Positions 15,545 through 22,563 of a stretch of 64,000 nt of DNA are shown here, in pieces. Every line of letters starts with the position of its first letter. Positions within the stretch are counted from its first letter, which is position 1. Origin of the DNA: Streptomyces olivaceus (GTDB taxonomy: Bacteria > Actinomycetota > Actinomycetes > Streptomycetales > Streptomycetaceae). The stretch is taken from positions 36,136 to 100,135 of the forward strand of contig NZ_JOFH01000031.1 in assembly GCF_000721235.1 (NCBI RefSeq). The letters run 5' to 3'. The notes under the pieces were generated by a model that was not told the DNA's origin, made no database searches, and worked only from the letters and a program-made list of their open reading frames with translations. A program made the position numbers and the translations under genes.

Positions 15545-15937
15545 GTGAGAACAGAACCGGCGGCCTTCGAACCCGGCAACGTGCTCTACGACACCGCCAC
15601 CGCCAGGGTCGGCGCGTACCAGGGGCTGACGGGGCCCCGCGCGCTGCTCCGACCCCTCGGCGGGGGCCGGGAGTGGGAGGCGGAGCCGGCCGGGTTGCGC
15701 CGCGCGACCGACCGCGAGCGCATCGGCGCGAGCCTGCGCGCCGCGAACGAGCACACCCAGGCCAGGCCCCCGGACCCCGGCCCTCTGTGCAGGCCGCCTT
15801 TGCCGGTCGCCGGCTGCGAGACCTGCGCCGGGCTGGCCGAGCGGCGGGAGGCGGCGCGGGCGGCGTTCGACCACAGCGCGGTGTCGGACGCGAACGTCCT
15901 GCTGCGCCAGCACCAGCGCGAGGAGCACGAGGGATGA
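15545..15937 (+). CDS. Hypothetical protein of the XRE/DUF397 cluster type
   Basis: A 130-residue protein starting with GTG. The segment YDTATARVGAYQGLTGPRALLRPLGGGREWEAEP is of a kind I know from Streptomyces loci with XRE/DUF5753 and DUF397 genes; no enzyme motif is visible. The middle holds a CRPP...CETCAG cysteine group that could bind zinc, and the C-terminal helix is charged. It overlaps the next gene by 4 nt (ATGA). It is divergent from the XRE gene, so it is the likely target of that regulator. Confidence 0.75.
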   Translation: MRTEPAAFEPGNVLYDTATARVGAYQGLTGPRALLRPLGGGREWEAEPAGLRRATDRERIGASLRAANEHTQARPPDPGPLCRPPLPVAGCETCAGLAERREAARAAFDHSAVSDANVLLRQHQREEHEG

Positions 15938-16194
15938 CGTACGACGGCGGACTGCCCTACGAGGAGTGCAGGCGGGCCCAGCGGCTCGCGCCCCGGCGGG
16001 ACCGGGACCGGGCGCCCCTCTCCCCCGGCTACGCGCTGCCCCCGTTCCACCCGGCGCACCCGCCGAAGCCCGTGCCGAGGCACCGGGCCTTGCCCCGGCG
16101 GCGGCACCGGAGGCTGGACGGTGCCGCCGTCAGCGGCCTGCTCACCGTCCTCTGCGTCGCGACGCTGCTGGTGACGATCACCGTCGCGTTCTGA
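15934..16194 (+). CDS. Small C-terminally anchored membrane protein
   Basis: An 86-residue protein. The first 60 residues are basic and proline-rich (Arg/Pro/His) with no fold signature; the C-terminus is a single hydrophobic helix, AVSGLLTVLCVATLLVTITV, ending at the last residue. This is the layout of a tail-anchored protein with a cytosolic basic domain. ATG overlaps the upstream stop (ATGA) and GGAG lies 9 nt before it. It is translationally coupled to the gene at 15545. Role unknown. Confidence 0.7.
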   Translation: MTYDGGLPYEECRRAQRLAPRRDRDRAPLSPGYALPPFHPAHPPKPVPRHRALPRRRHRRLDGAAVSGLLTVLCVATLLVTITVAF

Positions 16195-16217
16195 GCTCGC
16201 TCCGCACCACTGGGCAC

Positions 16218-16285
16218 GATTGGACACTTCGTCCCGGGCGACACCTCGTGCAGACGGCGTGTCGCCCGGGACAAAGTGTCCAATC
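16218..16285. repeat. Long near-perfect inverted repeat (27-bp arms)
   Basis: Arms 16218-16244 and 16259-16285 pair over 27 bp with a single mismatch (C16230/A16273) around a 14-nt loop. The outer part is GATTGGACACTT and the inner part GTCCCGGGCGACAC. It lies 24 bp after the stop of the membrane-protein gene and 21 bp before the DsrE gene. It may be a terminator, but its length exceeds that of ordinary terminators. Confidence 0.85.
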
Positions 16286-16306
16286 ACTGCGGATTACCAT
16301 GCGGGG

Positions 16307-16669
16307 ATGGCGAAGAAGCTCGTGATCAAGGTGACGGCGGGGGCCGATGCTCCCGAGCGGTGTTCGCAGGCGTTCACCGTGGCGGCGGTGGCCGTGGCCA
16401 GCGGGGTCGACGTGTCGCTGTGGCTGACCGGGGAGTCCGCGTGGTTCGCGGTGCCGGGGCGCGCGGCCGAGTTCGACCTGCCGCACGCCGCGCCACTGCC
16501 CGACCTGCTCGACTCCCTGCTGGCGGGCGGCCGGGTGACCCTGTGCACCCAGTGCGCGGCCCGGCGCGACCTGACCGAGAAGGACGTCATCGAGGGCGTA
16601 CGCATCGCGGGCGCGCAGGTCTTCGTACAGGAAGCGATGGCCGACGACACGCAGGCGCTCGTCTACTGA
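16307..16669 (+). CDS. DsrE-family protein
   Basis: A 120-residue alpha/beta protein of the DsrE/DsrF-like fold. MAKKLVIKVTAGADAPERC at the start, the hydrophobic strand VDVSLWLTGES, then a C-terminal region GGRVTLCTQCAARRDLTEKDVI containing C-x2-C. The cysteines are in the region where sulfur-relay members have their active cysteine, so sulfur transfer is possible but unproven. The in-frame ATG at 16220 lies inside the inverted repeat and is rejected; ATG 16307 has GCGGGG upstream. It is convergent with the membrane-protein operon at 16693. Confidence 0.8.
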   Translation: MAKKLVIKVTAGADAPERCSQAFTVAAVAVASGVDVSLWLTGESAWFAVPGRAAEFDLPHAAPLPDLLDSLLAGGRVTLCTQCAARRDLTEKDVIEGVRIAGAQVFVQEAMADDTQALVY

Positions 16670-16692
16670 GCGTCCCTCGGACGCCGGGCCGG

Positions 16693-17574
16693 TCAGCCGA
16701 GGAGCCTGCCCTGCAGGGCGACCGTCTGCTGGAAGGGCACCTCCTTCGCGCCGCCCTCGCGGCTCTGCAGGACGACGGCCAGCACGTCCCCGGCGCCGAG
16801 GTAGGCCTGCCGGACCTGCTCGGCACCGTACGGCTCGGGCTCGACGTAGACCGAGTACACCAGTTCGTCGATCTGGGCCGCCGTCGGGAAGTCCTCGTCG
16901 GGGACGGTGTCCTCCGTGCCGCGTGCGGCGTAGGCGGGGTTGCTGTAGGACGCGAGGTGGCGGTCGCGCAGCTCGTCCACGACGGCGGCGGTGTCGAACT
17001 GCAGCAGGTAGATCCGCGTATGGGTGCCGTCCTCGGTGGTCCAGCCCCGGGCGGCGATGTGCCGCAGCCCGTGATCGACGAGCTTCTGCCGCAGCTCGTC
17101 GTGCTCCGCCGCGTCGCGGTACTCCTTGAGGAAGGTGTCCGTCGCCAGCCAGCCTTCCGTGCCGCGCAGCGCCTTGTCGAGCCTCGCGCCCTCGGGTGCC
17201 GGCAGCACCAGGGCCCGCAGGTCCGCGTAGTGGGCGCCTGCCTTGTTGGCTTCGTCGAAGGGACCCGGACTGCCGGACGGGAGCGGTGGGGCGGTGAGCG
17301 TCGGATACGTCCATCGTCCGTCCGACTCCGTCACCAGTCCGGGAACGTCCGTCCTCTCCATCCGGGTGACGCCGTACGCGGTCGTCGACCCGGCCACGGC
17401 GAAGACGGCGACGGCCGCGGTCCAGCGCAGCACGGCGCGCAGCACCCGACGGTCACGCTTCGCCGCCGATGCCGCAGGGAGCACTGCCGCGCAGTCCGCG
17501 TCCCGGACCGCCGGTGGAGTGTCGGGCTTCGGCGGCACGGCGGTCATGTCGGGCCGCGTGATCGGCTCCGTCAC
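16693..17574 (-). CDS. Membrane-anchored hypothetical protein (third gene of a coupled trio)
   Basis: A 293-residue protein: about 45 cytosolic residues, a transmembrane helix near 47-68 (RWTAAVAVFAVAGSTTAYGV), then an extracytoplasmic domain with DEDFPTAAQIDELVYSVYVEPEPYG and VLAVVLQSREGG. No known domain is recognised. Start GTG 17574 has GGGGAGG upstream and overlaps the stop of the gene before it (GTGA). The three proteins of the operon share the same topology and a related pattern in the outer domain, so they may form one complex. Confidence 0.75.
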   Translation of the reverse strand: MTEPITRPDMTAVPPKPDTPPAVRDADCAAVLPAASAAKRDRRVLRAVLRWTAAVAVFAVAGSTTAYGVTRMERTDVPGLVTESDGRWTYPTLTAPPLPSGSPGPFDEANKAGAHYADLRALVLPAPEGARLDKALRGTEGWLATDTFLKEYRDAAEHDELRQKLVDHGLRHIAARGWTTEDGTHTRIYLLQFDTAAVVDELRDRHLASYSNPAYAARGTEDTVPDEDFPTAAQIDELVYSVYVEPEPYGAEQVRQAYLGAGDVLAVVLQSREGGAKEVPFQQTVALQGRLLG

Positions 17575-18332
17575 ACCGACCTCCCCGGCTCGGCGATCCG
17601 GTCGAGCTGCTCGGCCAGCAGCGCGGCAACGCTCCTGCCTCCGAATGGCTGCACGCCCTCGGCGGTGACCGACACCAGGACGTCGCCCCGGTAGGCGTTG
17701 CAGAACATGATGTCGAGGCCGTCGTCCGAGTCGGCGGGCAGGCGGTGGCATCTGGCGTCCTTGTGACCCTTGACGCGCGGTCCCGCCTCGAAGACGTCCA
17801 GTGATTCGAGGAACGCGTCCTGGTCACTCGCCCCGGAGCGCACGGCCGTGTCCTTCATCCGGGTCAGCACAACGGTCAGACTGACCGCGCCCGTCTGCTC
17901 GTTGTCGTGATAGCCCCCGGTACTGGCGTAGCTGCGCATGGCCACGCCCGTGATGTGCCGACGGTCGATCTCCTTCTCCATCTCCTTGCGCTGCGAGCGC
18001 GGCAGGCCGCTCAGCGACTCCTTGCTCAGCGCGGTCGCCCGGGCTCCGCTCAACGAGACGTCCGCCCCGAACTCTCCGAGGTCGGGCCCCCGCGTCCAGC
18101 CGTCGGGCCGGTACGGCACGAGAGCCCCTGCCAGTCCGGTGGCCTCGGCCGCTGGTGTCTTCACGTCCGCCGTGCCCTCTGGGGATGCCCAGAGGGGCGC
18201 GCCCGCGTCCCGGTCCGCGTCGTCGACAGTGGCGGCCGTGTACCCGCAGGCACCGACGACCACGCCGGTCAGCAGCAGCCCGCCCACAGCGGCTCCGATC
18301 CATCGCCCGTGCGGCGTCCGCTCCGCGCTCAC
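17571..18332 (-). CDS. Membrane-anchored hypothetical protein (second gene of a coupled trio)
   Basis: A 253-residue protein with a signal-anchor helix at about 10-30 (WIGAAVGGLLLTGVVVGACG), in which the cysteine could also act as a lipobox-like residue, and an exported domain. The outer domain contains PYRPDGWTRGPDLGEFGAD and ends with FCNAYRGDVLVSVTAEG and LLAEQLDRI, a pattern echoed in its neighbours. Start and stop each overlap adjacent genes by 4 nt (GTGA on both sides), so translation of the trio is coupled. Function unknown. Confidence 0.75.
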   Translation of the reverse strand: MSAERTPHGRWIGAAVGGLLLTGVVVGACGYTAATVDDADRDAGAPLWASPEGTADVKTPAAEATGLAGALVPYRPDGWTRGPDLGEFGADVSLSGARATALSKESLSGLPRSQRKEMEKEIDRRHITGVAMRSYASTGGYHDNEQTGAVSLTVVLTRMKDTAVRSGASDQDAFLESLDVFEAGPRVKGHKDARCHRLPADSDDGLDIMFCNAYRGDVLVSVTAEGVQPFGGRSVAALLAEQLDRIAEPGRSV

Positions 18333-19135
18333 AGCCGCTCCATCTGCCGGCGGGCCAGATCCATGATCTCTTCCTTGGCGATCCGTTCGGTGCTGGTCAC
18401 CCAGATCTCCATCTCGATGTCGCCCCGCCAGGCGTGAGCCTCGGCGTGGTACACCGGGGTCGCGGATTCGGGCTCGGCCTCCGGACGGTTGTGGACGAAC
18501 GCCTCGCCGTCACCGGTACCGGGAACGGGCCACCTGTCCGTGTCGTCCTCCCGTGCCCACCCGGCCCAGTGCCGGCCCGTGTCGCTGCCCTCCAGCGCGG
18601 ACAGGACGTCCTCCTGGTGGAACTGGATCAACCGGATCTCCACGGTTCGCTTGCTGCCGACCCGCCAGCCGGTGACGGCCGCTCGGCGGAATTCGTCGTG
18701 GATGAACTGGGAGAACTGCTCGTCCGGCCGCCCGAAGGTCTGGGCATAGCTCGCGAGGCCCAACCAGCCGTCGCCGCTCTCCGGCCACGCCGCCTCCCTC
18801 GCCCCGCGCGGCTTCTTCAGCAGGAGTTCGCGCAGGTCGCCGTCGGTGCGGACCTGGCGGTCCTGGTCGGCGGGCAGCGGCTTCGGGGCCTCACCCTTGG
18901 CGGGAGCGAGTGCGGCCTGCGACAGCGGCGGCAGCTTCGTCGGCTCCCGGTCCGCCTGCACCAGGAATCCGGCGCAGGTGCCGGCGACCAGGCCCAGTGC
19001 GGCGGCGGCCCCGATGAGCAGGGTCGTCCGCCCTCGTCGGCGAGGTGACCGCCCGGCCCCCTCGCCCGGCGGCGTGCTGTCCTCCGGTGCCTCCGGTGCG
19101 GCCGGTGCCGCGGGTCTCGCTGGTTCCTCTTCCAA
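18329..19135 (-). CDS. Membrane-anchored hypothetical protein (first gene of a coupled trio)
   Basis: A 268-residue protein with a Pro/Ala/Glu-rich cytosolic N-terminus, an RRRGR stop-transfer signal, one helix at about 39-60 (TTLLIGAAAALGLVAGTCAGF) and an outer domain. The C-terminus (AHAWRGDIEMEIWVTSTERI, LARRQMERL) is analogous to that of the second protein. TTG 19135 is used as start because GGGGGG precedes it. It heads the three-gene operon; no promoter is distinct in the 145 bp upstream. Confidence 0.7.
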   Translation of the reverse strand: MEEEPARPAAPAAPEAPEDSTPPGEGAGRSPRRRGRTTLLIGAAAALGLVAGTCAGFLVQADREPTKLPPLSQAALAPAKGEAPKPLPADQDRQVRTDGDLRELLLKKPRGAREAAWPESGDGWLGLASYAQTFGRPDEQFSQFIHDEFRRAAVTGWRVGSKRTVEIRLIQFHQEDVLSALEGSDTGRHWAGWAREDDTDRWPVPGTGDGEAFVHNRPEAEPESATPVYHAEAHAWRGDIEMEIWVTSTERIAKEEIMDLARRQMERL

Positions 19136-19279
19136 GACGTCCCCCCCACAGAGCGCTGAAGTGCGTGTTCCGTATGCGCGCGCTCAGGAGACCGGCGGCC
19201 GGTGCCGGGGGTTGCGGCGATCTTGATCACGATTCGGTCATGCCGAGGGAGCGCCACCGGCTTGGCCGGGGGCTTCCCG

Positions 19280-19666
19280 TCACCGGTCGGCCTGCACCCA
19301 CAGGCAGAACGGGTGCCCCGACGGGTCGAGCAGGACCCGTACGTCGTCCTGGGGCTGGTGGTCGGCGAGGCGGGCGCCCTCGGCCACGGCCCGCTCGGTC
19401 TCGGCGGCCAGGTCGTCGACCTCGATGTCGAGGTGCAGCATCATCTGCTGCTCGCCCGGGGCGCGGGACGGCCAGGCGGGCGGCACGTAGGCGGGCTCCG
19501 TCTCGAAGGCCAGGGAAGTGCCGGGGGTGCCCGGCGGCGGGCCGATGAGGACCCAGCCGCCGTCCTCGGCGCGCACCACGTAACCCAGCAGACGCTGGTA
19601 GAAGCCGGCGAGTTCGCGGGCGTCGTGCGCGTCCAGTACGACCGTGGACAGCTTCGTCGGGGACAT
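19280..19666 (-). CDS. VOC-family (glyoxalase-like) protein
   Basis: A 128-residue vicinal-oxygen-chelate protein. Two beta-alpha-beta halves are visible: STVVLDAHDARELAGFYQRLLGY with WVLIGPP, and LHLDIEVDDLAAETERAVAEGA with VLLDPSGHPFCLWVQ. The metal-ligand glutamate at the end of the second half, normal in many VOC enzymes, is replaced by Gln or missing; His in HLDIEV is present. It may bind a small hydrophobic compound rather than catalyse glyoxal chemistry. The start at 19666 has GAGG 9 nt upstream; ATG 19675 is an alternative. Confidence 0.85.
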   Translation of the reverse strand: MSPTKLSTVVLDAHDARELAGFYQRLLGYVVRAEDGGWVLIGPPPGTPGTSLAFETEPAYVPPAWPSRAPGEQQMMLHLDIEVDDLAAETERAVAEGARLADHQPQDDVRVLLDPSGHPFCLWVQADR

Positions 19667-19693
19667 GAGCGCCATCCTCGCCGAGGGCCGGGC

Positions 19694-19954
19694 TCAGCGA
19701 CGGCGTTTCCTGCCGTCGAGTTCGTCCCACCACTCGTCGGACTTCGTGTCGCCCGACGGGTCGTCCCACCAGCGGTCCTCCGGGCCTCGGCGGTTGGCGA
19801 CGATGGCGGCCAGCGGCGGGATGAGCATCGCCACGACGCACAGGCCGACGGCGGCCGGCACGGACCAGATGCGTACGACGCCCCAGGCCAGGACGAAGAG
19901 CACGATGCAGGTCCCCATCATGGCGAAGTAGACGTGCCGCCGCCGTGCGTACAT
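19694..19954 (-). CDS. DUF3099 membrane protein
   Basis: An 86-residue protein with two closely spaced transmembrane helices (residues about 8-30 and 32-54) and a charged tail with DRWWDDP and DEWWDELD. This layout is that of DUF3099, a family known mainly in Actinobacteria with no assigned role. The ATG is 6 nt after a TACGCT hexamer that could be a -10, so the mRNA may be leaderless; GGAG is too close to act as a normal site. It precedes the VOC gene by 27 bp. Confidence 0.85.
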   Translation of the reverse strand: MYARRRHVYFAMMGTCIVLFVLAWGVVRIWSVPAAVGLCVVAMLIPPLAAIVANRRGPEDRWWDDPSGDTKSDEWWDELDGRKRRR

Positions 19955-20043
19955 GTCTCCAGCGTAGGCCCGTCACGGCGAAGGGGCCGCGCCACAGGTC
20001 GGACACCCGTGGCGCGGCCCCCGGCCGCGTGGCGTGCGTGCCG

Positions 20044-20331
20044 TCAGACGGCGATCGCGACGTCCGCGAGACCGCCCTGCTGGGCGACGACCGTGCGGTC
20101 GGCGGTGCCGCCGGGGACGAGCGCCCGTACGGTCCAGGTGCCCTCGGCCGCGTAGAAGCGGAACTGGCCCGTGGCGGACGTCGGAACCTCCGCCGTGAAC
20201 TCGCCGGTGGCGTCCAGCAGACGGACGTAGCCCGTCACCGGCTCGCCGTCGCGGGTCACCTGACCCTGGATGGTGGTCTCACCGGGCTTGATCGTCGAGG
20301 CGTCGGGGCCGCCGGCCTTCGCTCCGCACAT
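20044..20331 (-). CDS. DUF1416 (SseC-like) protein
   Basis: A 95-residue beta-rich protein. MCGAKAGGPDA is followed by a carboxypeptidase-regulatory-like beta-sandwich: TIQGQVTRDGEPVTGYVRLLD, EVPTSATGQFRFYA, GTWTVRALVPGG. DUF1416 genes directly follow thiosulfate sulfurtransferase genes in Streptomyces and mycobacteria (sseC after cysA2/cysA3), as here, with a 30-bp gap. The N-terminal cysteine is conserved in the group and could take part in sulfur transfer; that is inference. RBS AGGAG lies 7 nt upstream. Confidence 0.88.
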   Translation of the reverse strand: MCGAKAGGPDASTIKPGETTIQGQVTRDGEPVTGYVRLLDATGEFTAEVPTSATGQFRFYAAEGTWTVRALVPGGTADRTVVAQQGGLADVAIAV

Positions 20332-20361
20332 GTCGTTACTCCTGAGGGGTTGGGGGCGGGC

Positions 20362-21207
20362 TTACTTCGCGGCGCCGAGCTCGATCGGCACGCCGACGAG
20401 GGAGCCGTACTCGGTCCAGGAGCCGTCGTAGTTCTTGACGTTCTCCACGCCCAGCAGCTCGTGCAGGACGAACCAGGTCAGGGCGGAGCGCTCACCGATG
20501 CGGCAGTAGGCGATGGTGTCCTTCGCCAGGTCGACCTGCTCGTCGGTGTACAGCTCCTTGAGCTCGTCGTCCGACTTGAAGGTGCCGTCGTCGTTGGCGT
20601 TCTTCGACCACGGGATGTTGCGGGCGGACGGAACGTGGCCCGGACGCTGCGACTGCTCCTGCGGGAGGTGCGCCGGGGCGAGCAGCTTGCCGGAGAACTC
20701 GTCGGGCGAGCGGACGTCGACCAGGTTCTGCGCGCCGATCGCCTTGACCACGTCGTCGCGGAACGCGCGGATCGCGGTGTTCTGCGGCTTGGCCTTGTAG
20801 TCGGTGGCGGGGCGCTGCGGCACCTCGTCGCCGGCGACCAGCTCGCGGGCGTCCAGCTCCCACTTCTTGCGGCCGCCGTCGAGGAGCTTGACGCTGTCGT
20901 GGCCGTAGAGCTTGAAGTACCAGTACGCGTAGGAGGCGAACCAGTTGTTGTTGCCGCCGTAGAGGATCACCAGCGTGTCGTTGGCGATGCCCTTCGCCGA
21001 GAGCAGCTTCTCGAAGCCCTCCTGGTCGACGAAGTCGCGGCGGACCGGGTCCTGGAGGTCCTGCGTCCAGTCGATCCGGATCGCGTTCCTGATGTGGTTC
21101 TTCTCGTACGCGGACGTGTCCTCGTCCACCTCGACGATCGCGATGTTCGAGTCGTCCAGGTGGTCCTGCAGCCAGTCGGCGTCGACCAGGACGTCGCTGC
21201 GGCTCAT
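20362..21207 (-). CDS. Thiosulfate sulfurtransferase (two-domain rhodanese)
   Basis: A 281-residue tandem rhodanese. The first, non-catalytic domain begins DADWLQDHLDDSNIAIVEVD. The catalytic domain has the active-site loop CRIGERS near residue 235 (Cys as sulfur carrier). CysA-like features include ILYGGNNNWFASYAYW. It moves sulfane sulfur from thiosulfate to acceptors such as cyanide or thiols. The ATG follows GGAGGAGAAAAC. Upstream, a 26-codon leader peptide with Cys codons and a hairpin suggest control by cysteine supply. Confidence 0.93.
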   Translation of the reverse strand: MSRSDVLVDADWLQDHLDDSNIAIVEVDEDTSAYEKNHIRNAIRIDWTQDLQDPVRRDFVDQEGFEKLLSAKGIANDTLVILYGGNNNWFASYAYWYFKLYGHDSVKLLDGGRKKWELDARELVAGDEVPQRPATDYKAKPQNTAIRAFRDDVVKAIGAQNLVDVRSPDEFSGKLLAPAHLPQEQSQRPGHVPSARNIPWSKNANDDGTFKSDDELKELYTDEQVDLAKDTIAYCRIGERSALTWFVLHELLGVENVKNYDGSWTEYGSLVGVPIELGAAK

Positions 21208-21334
21208 GTTTTCTCCTCCGGGGCAGTTGGCGGCGGGGCGTGCGGTGCGGGGATGCGCGCGCTCGGGCCGTGCGGCGGCGCGCGGGTGCCCACGACAGAG
21301 CGGGGCGGGAGCGAGGGGTGAGGGGGACGTGGAC

Positions 21335-21349
21335 GGCGGCGTCGCCGCC
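21335..21349 (-). promoter_or_regulatory. Hairpin after the Cys leader peptide, attenuator candidate
   Basis: GGCGGCG-T-CGCCGCC is a perfect short stem placed 5 bp after the stop codon of the leader peptide and 128 bp before the sulfurtransferase gene. A ribosome paused at the Cys codons would change what can pair in this segment. Its role is inferred from position only. Confidence 0.4.
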
Positions 21350-21353
21350 CGCC

Positions 21354-21434
21354 TCAGAAGGTGCGACAGAGCATGGCGGCAACGCGGCACAGGTCCACTG
21401 CCCGCCGCTTTGTGAGATCCGCCTGTCGCTTCAT
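21354..21434 (-). CDS. Cysteine-containing leader peptide of the sulfurtransferase operon
   Basis: A 26-residue peptide: MKRQADLTKRRAVDL then CRVAAMLCRTF and stop. This belongs to the actinobacterial leader-peptide type with C-R-x-A-A-x-L-C-R before the end, found ahead of sulfur and cysteine genes. The two Cys codons near the 3' end make it a candidate sensor of charged Cys-tRNA. The ATG starts 7 nt after a strong -10, so translation is probably leaderless. It lies 146 bp upstream of the sulfurtransferase ATG, with a GC hairpin in between. Confidence 0.8.
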   Translation of the reverse strand: MKRQADLTKRRAVDLCRVAAMLCRTF

Positions 21435-21441
21435 GGTGTCG

Positions 21442-21470
21442 ATCGTAAGGACGCGGGACGGGTCGTGTCA
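21442..21470 (-). promoter_or_regulatory. Promoter of the leader peptide/sulfurtransferase operon
   Basis: On the minus strand TGACAC (21470-21465) is the -35 and TACGAT (21447-21442) the -10, with the ideal 17-bp spacer. The leader-peptide ATG begins 7 nt downstream of the -10, so the transcript should begin at or next to it. The rest of 21471-21679 holds no gene that I can support. Confidence 0.65.
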
Positions 21471-21679
21471 CCGACGTGTCGCATAGTGAGACTCGATCGT
21501 CCGAATTGTGGGATCAGTGACACCGCCGGGGCGCTCCCGGGGCCGGGAGGACCGATCAGGTGGTGTTCGCATCTGCGGTACGGACGGCTGCGTCTCGCTC
21601 CTCGGACGAGGGAGGGAGCGTCACGAGGGCGTGGGGCGTACCGGTCGCGGGCTGCCTCGTCCTTCGGCCGACCCTCGTC

Positions 21680-22417
21680 CTACCCGGCCAGCTTGACGTT
21701 CGAACCCTTCACCGTGATCTCGACGCCGTCCTTCGCCGCCTCGACCTTGTCCAGCTCGATGCCGCCCGGCAGCTCGTCGATGGTCTGCTGGAAGTCGGTG
21801 ATGGCCCGGATCCGCGACTCGGCGAGCTGCTTGCCGCCGATCTGGGGCAGGCCGTCGGCGACGACCGAGACGTCGTTGTTCTTGACCGTGACCGAGCTGA
21901 GCACGTCGATCGGCTCCGGGTACTCCACGCCGAGCACCGTGGCCCGTACCGTCACCTTGATCTTGCCGCCGCCCCCGTCGGAGAGGCCGACGACCTTGGC
22001 GGTGACACCGGGCGCCACGTCGGTGGACTCGGACTTCGTGGCCTTCATCAGCTCGTCGTAGCTCACGGTCGCGGTGCCGGTGGCGGTCGCCGCGGTGGCC
22101 GAGCTGTAGTCGCCGGAGAACTCGACGCCCTTCATGCGGGCGCTCAGGTCGGCGATACGGATCGTGTCGCCGCCATTGCCCGTGGAGGCCTCGTAGCCGT
22201 CGATGCCGACCTCCACCTCGTCCAGCTCGCCGCCGGCGACCTGCGTGAGGAAGGGGAAGCCGTTGATGGAGACGTCCGGCGTCGAGGAGAGGTTCTCGGT
22301 GCTGCGCAGCTTGTCGGCGACCTCGTCCTCGGCGAACTTCACTGCGACGCGGTCGGCGATCACGAAGAGGCCGCCCAGGATCACGACGACGATCAACAGT
22401 ATTCGCAGTGCGCGCAT
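21680..22417 (-). CDS. DUF2993 (LmeA-like) exported protein
   Basis: A 245-residue protein: an N-terminal signal-anchor MRALRILLIVVVILGGLFVI, then a long lipid-binding-type domain. Typical family features are VADKLRSTENLSSTPDVSINGFPFLTQ split around the hydrophobic strand, and GGELDEVEVGIDGY. In mycobacteria the related LmeA takes part in lipomannan elongation, and in other groups such barrels carry lipids across the envelope. The precise role here is unknown. The start at 22417 follows GGGGA; the longer frame with MDRPGLGNRS is less likely because its first 10 residues are not hydrophobic and have no RBS. Confidence 0.82.
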   Translation of the reverse strand: MRALRILLIVVVILGGLFVIADRVAVKFAEDEVADKLRSTENLSSTPDVSINGFPFLTQVAGGELDEVEVGIDGYEASTGNGGDTIRIADLSARMKGVEFSGDYSSATAATATGTATVSYDELMKATKSESTDVAPGVTAKVVGLSDGGGGKIKVTVRATVLGVEYPEPIDVLSSVTVKNNDVSVVADGLPQIGGKQLAESRIRAITDFQQTIDELPGGIELDKVEAAKDGVEITVKGSNVKLAG

Positions 22418-22563
22418 GCTTCTGTTCCCCAACCCTGGACGGTCCAACGACGGCGGCCCCCGACGGCCGGTGGCCGTCCAGCGCGAGCGTAACGCGGGGC
22501 GGTGGCACCCCCCGTATTTTGTCGAACAGCTGTGACAGGGGAGGCGCCCTCACTGTGCGCCGG

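Noticed and set aside
20362..21471. Long N-terminal extension of the sulfurtransferase frame
   Set aside because: It runs through the leader-peptide region; the start at 21207 has a strong RBS and matches the family N-terminus.
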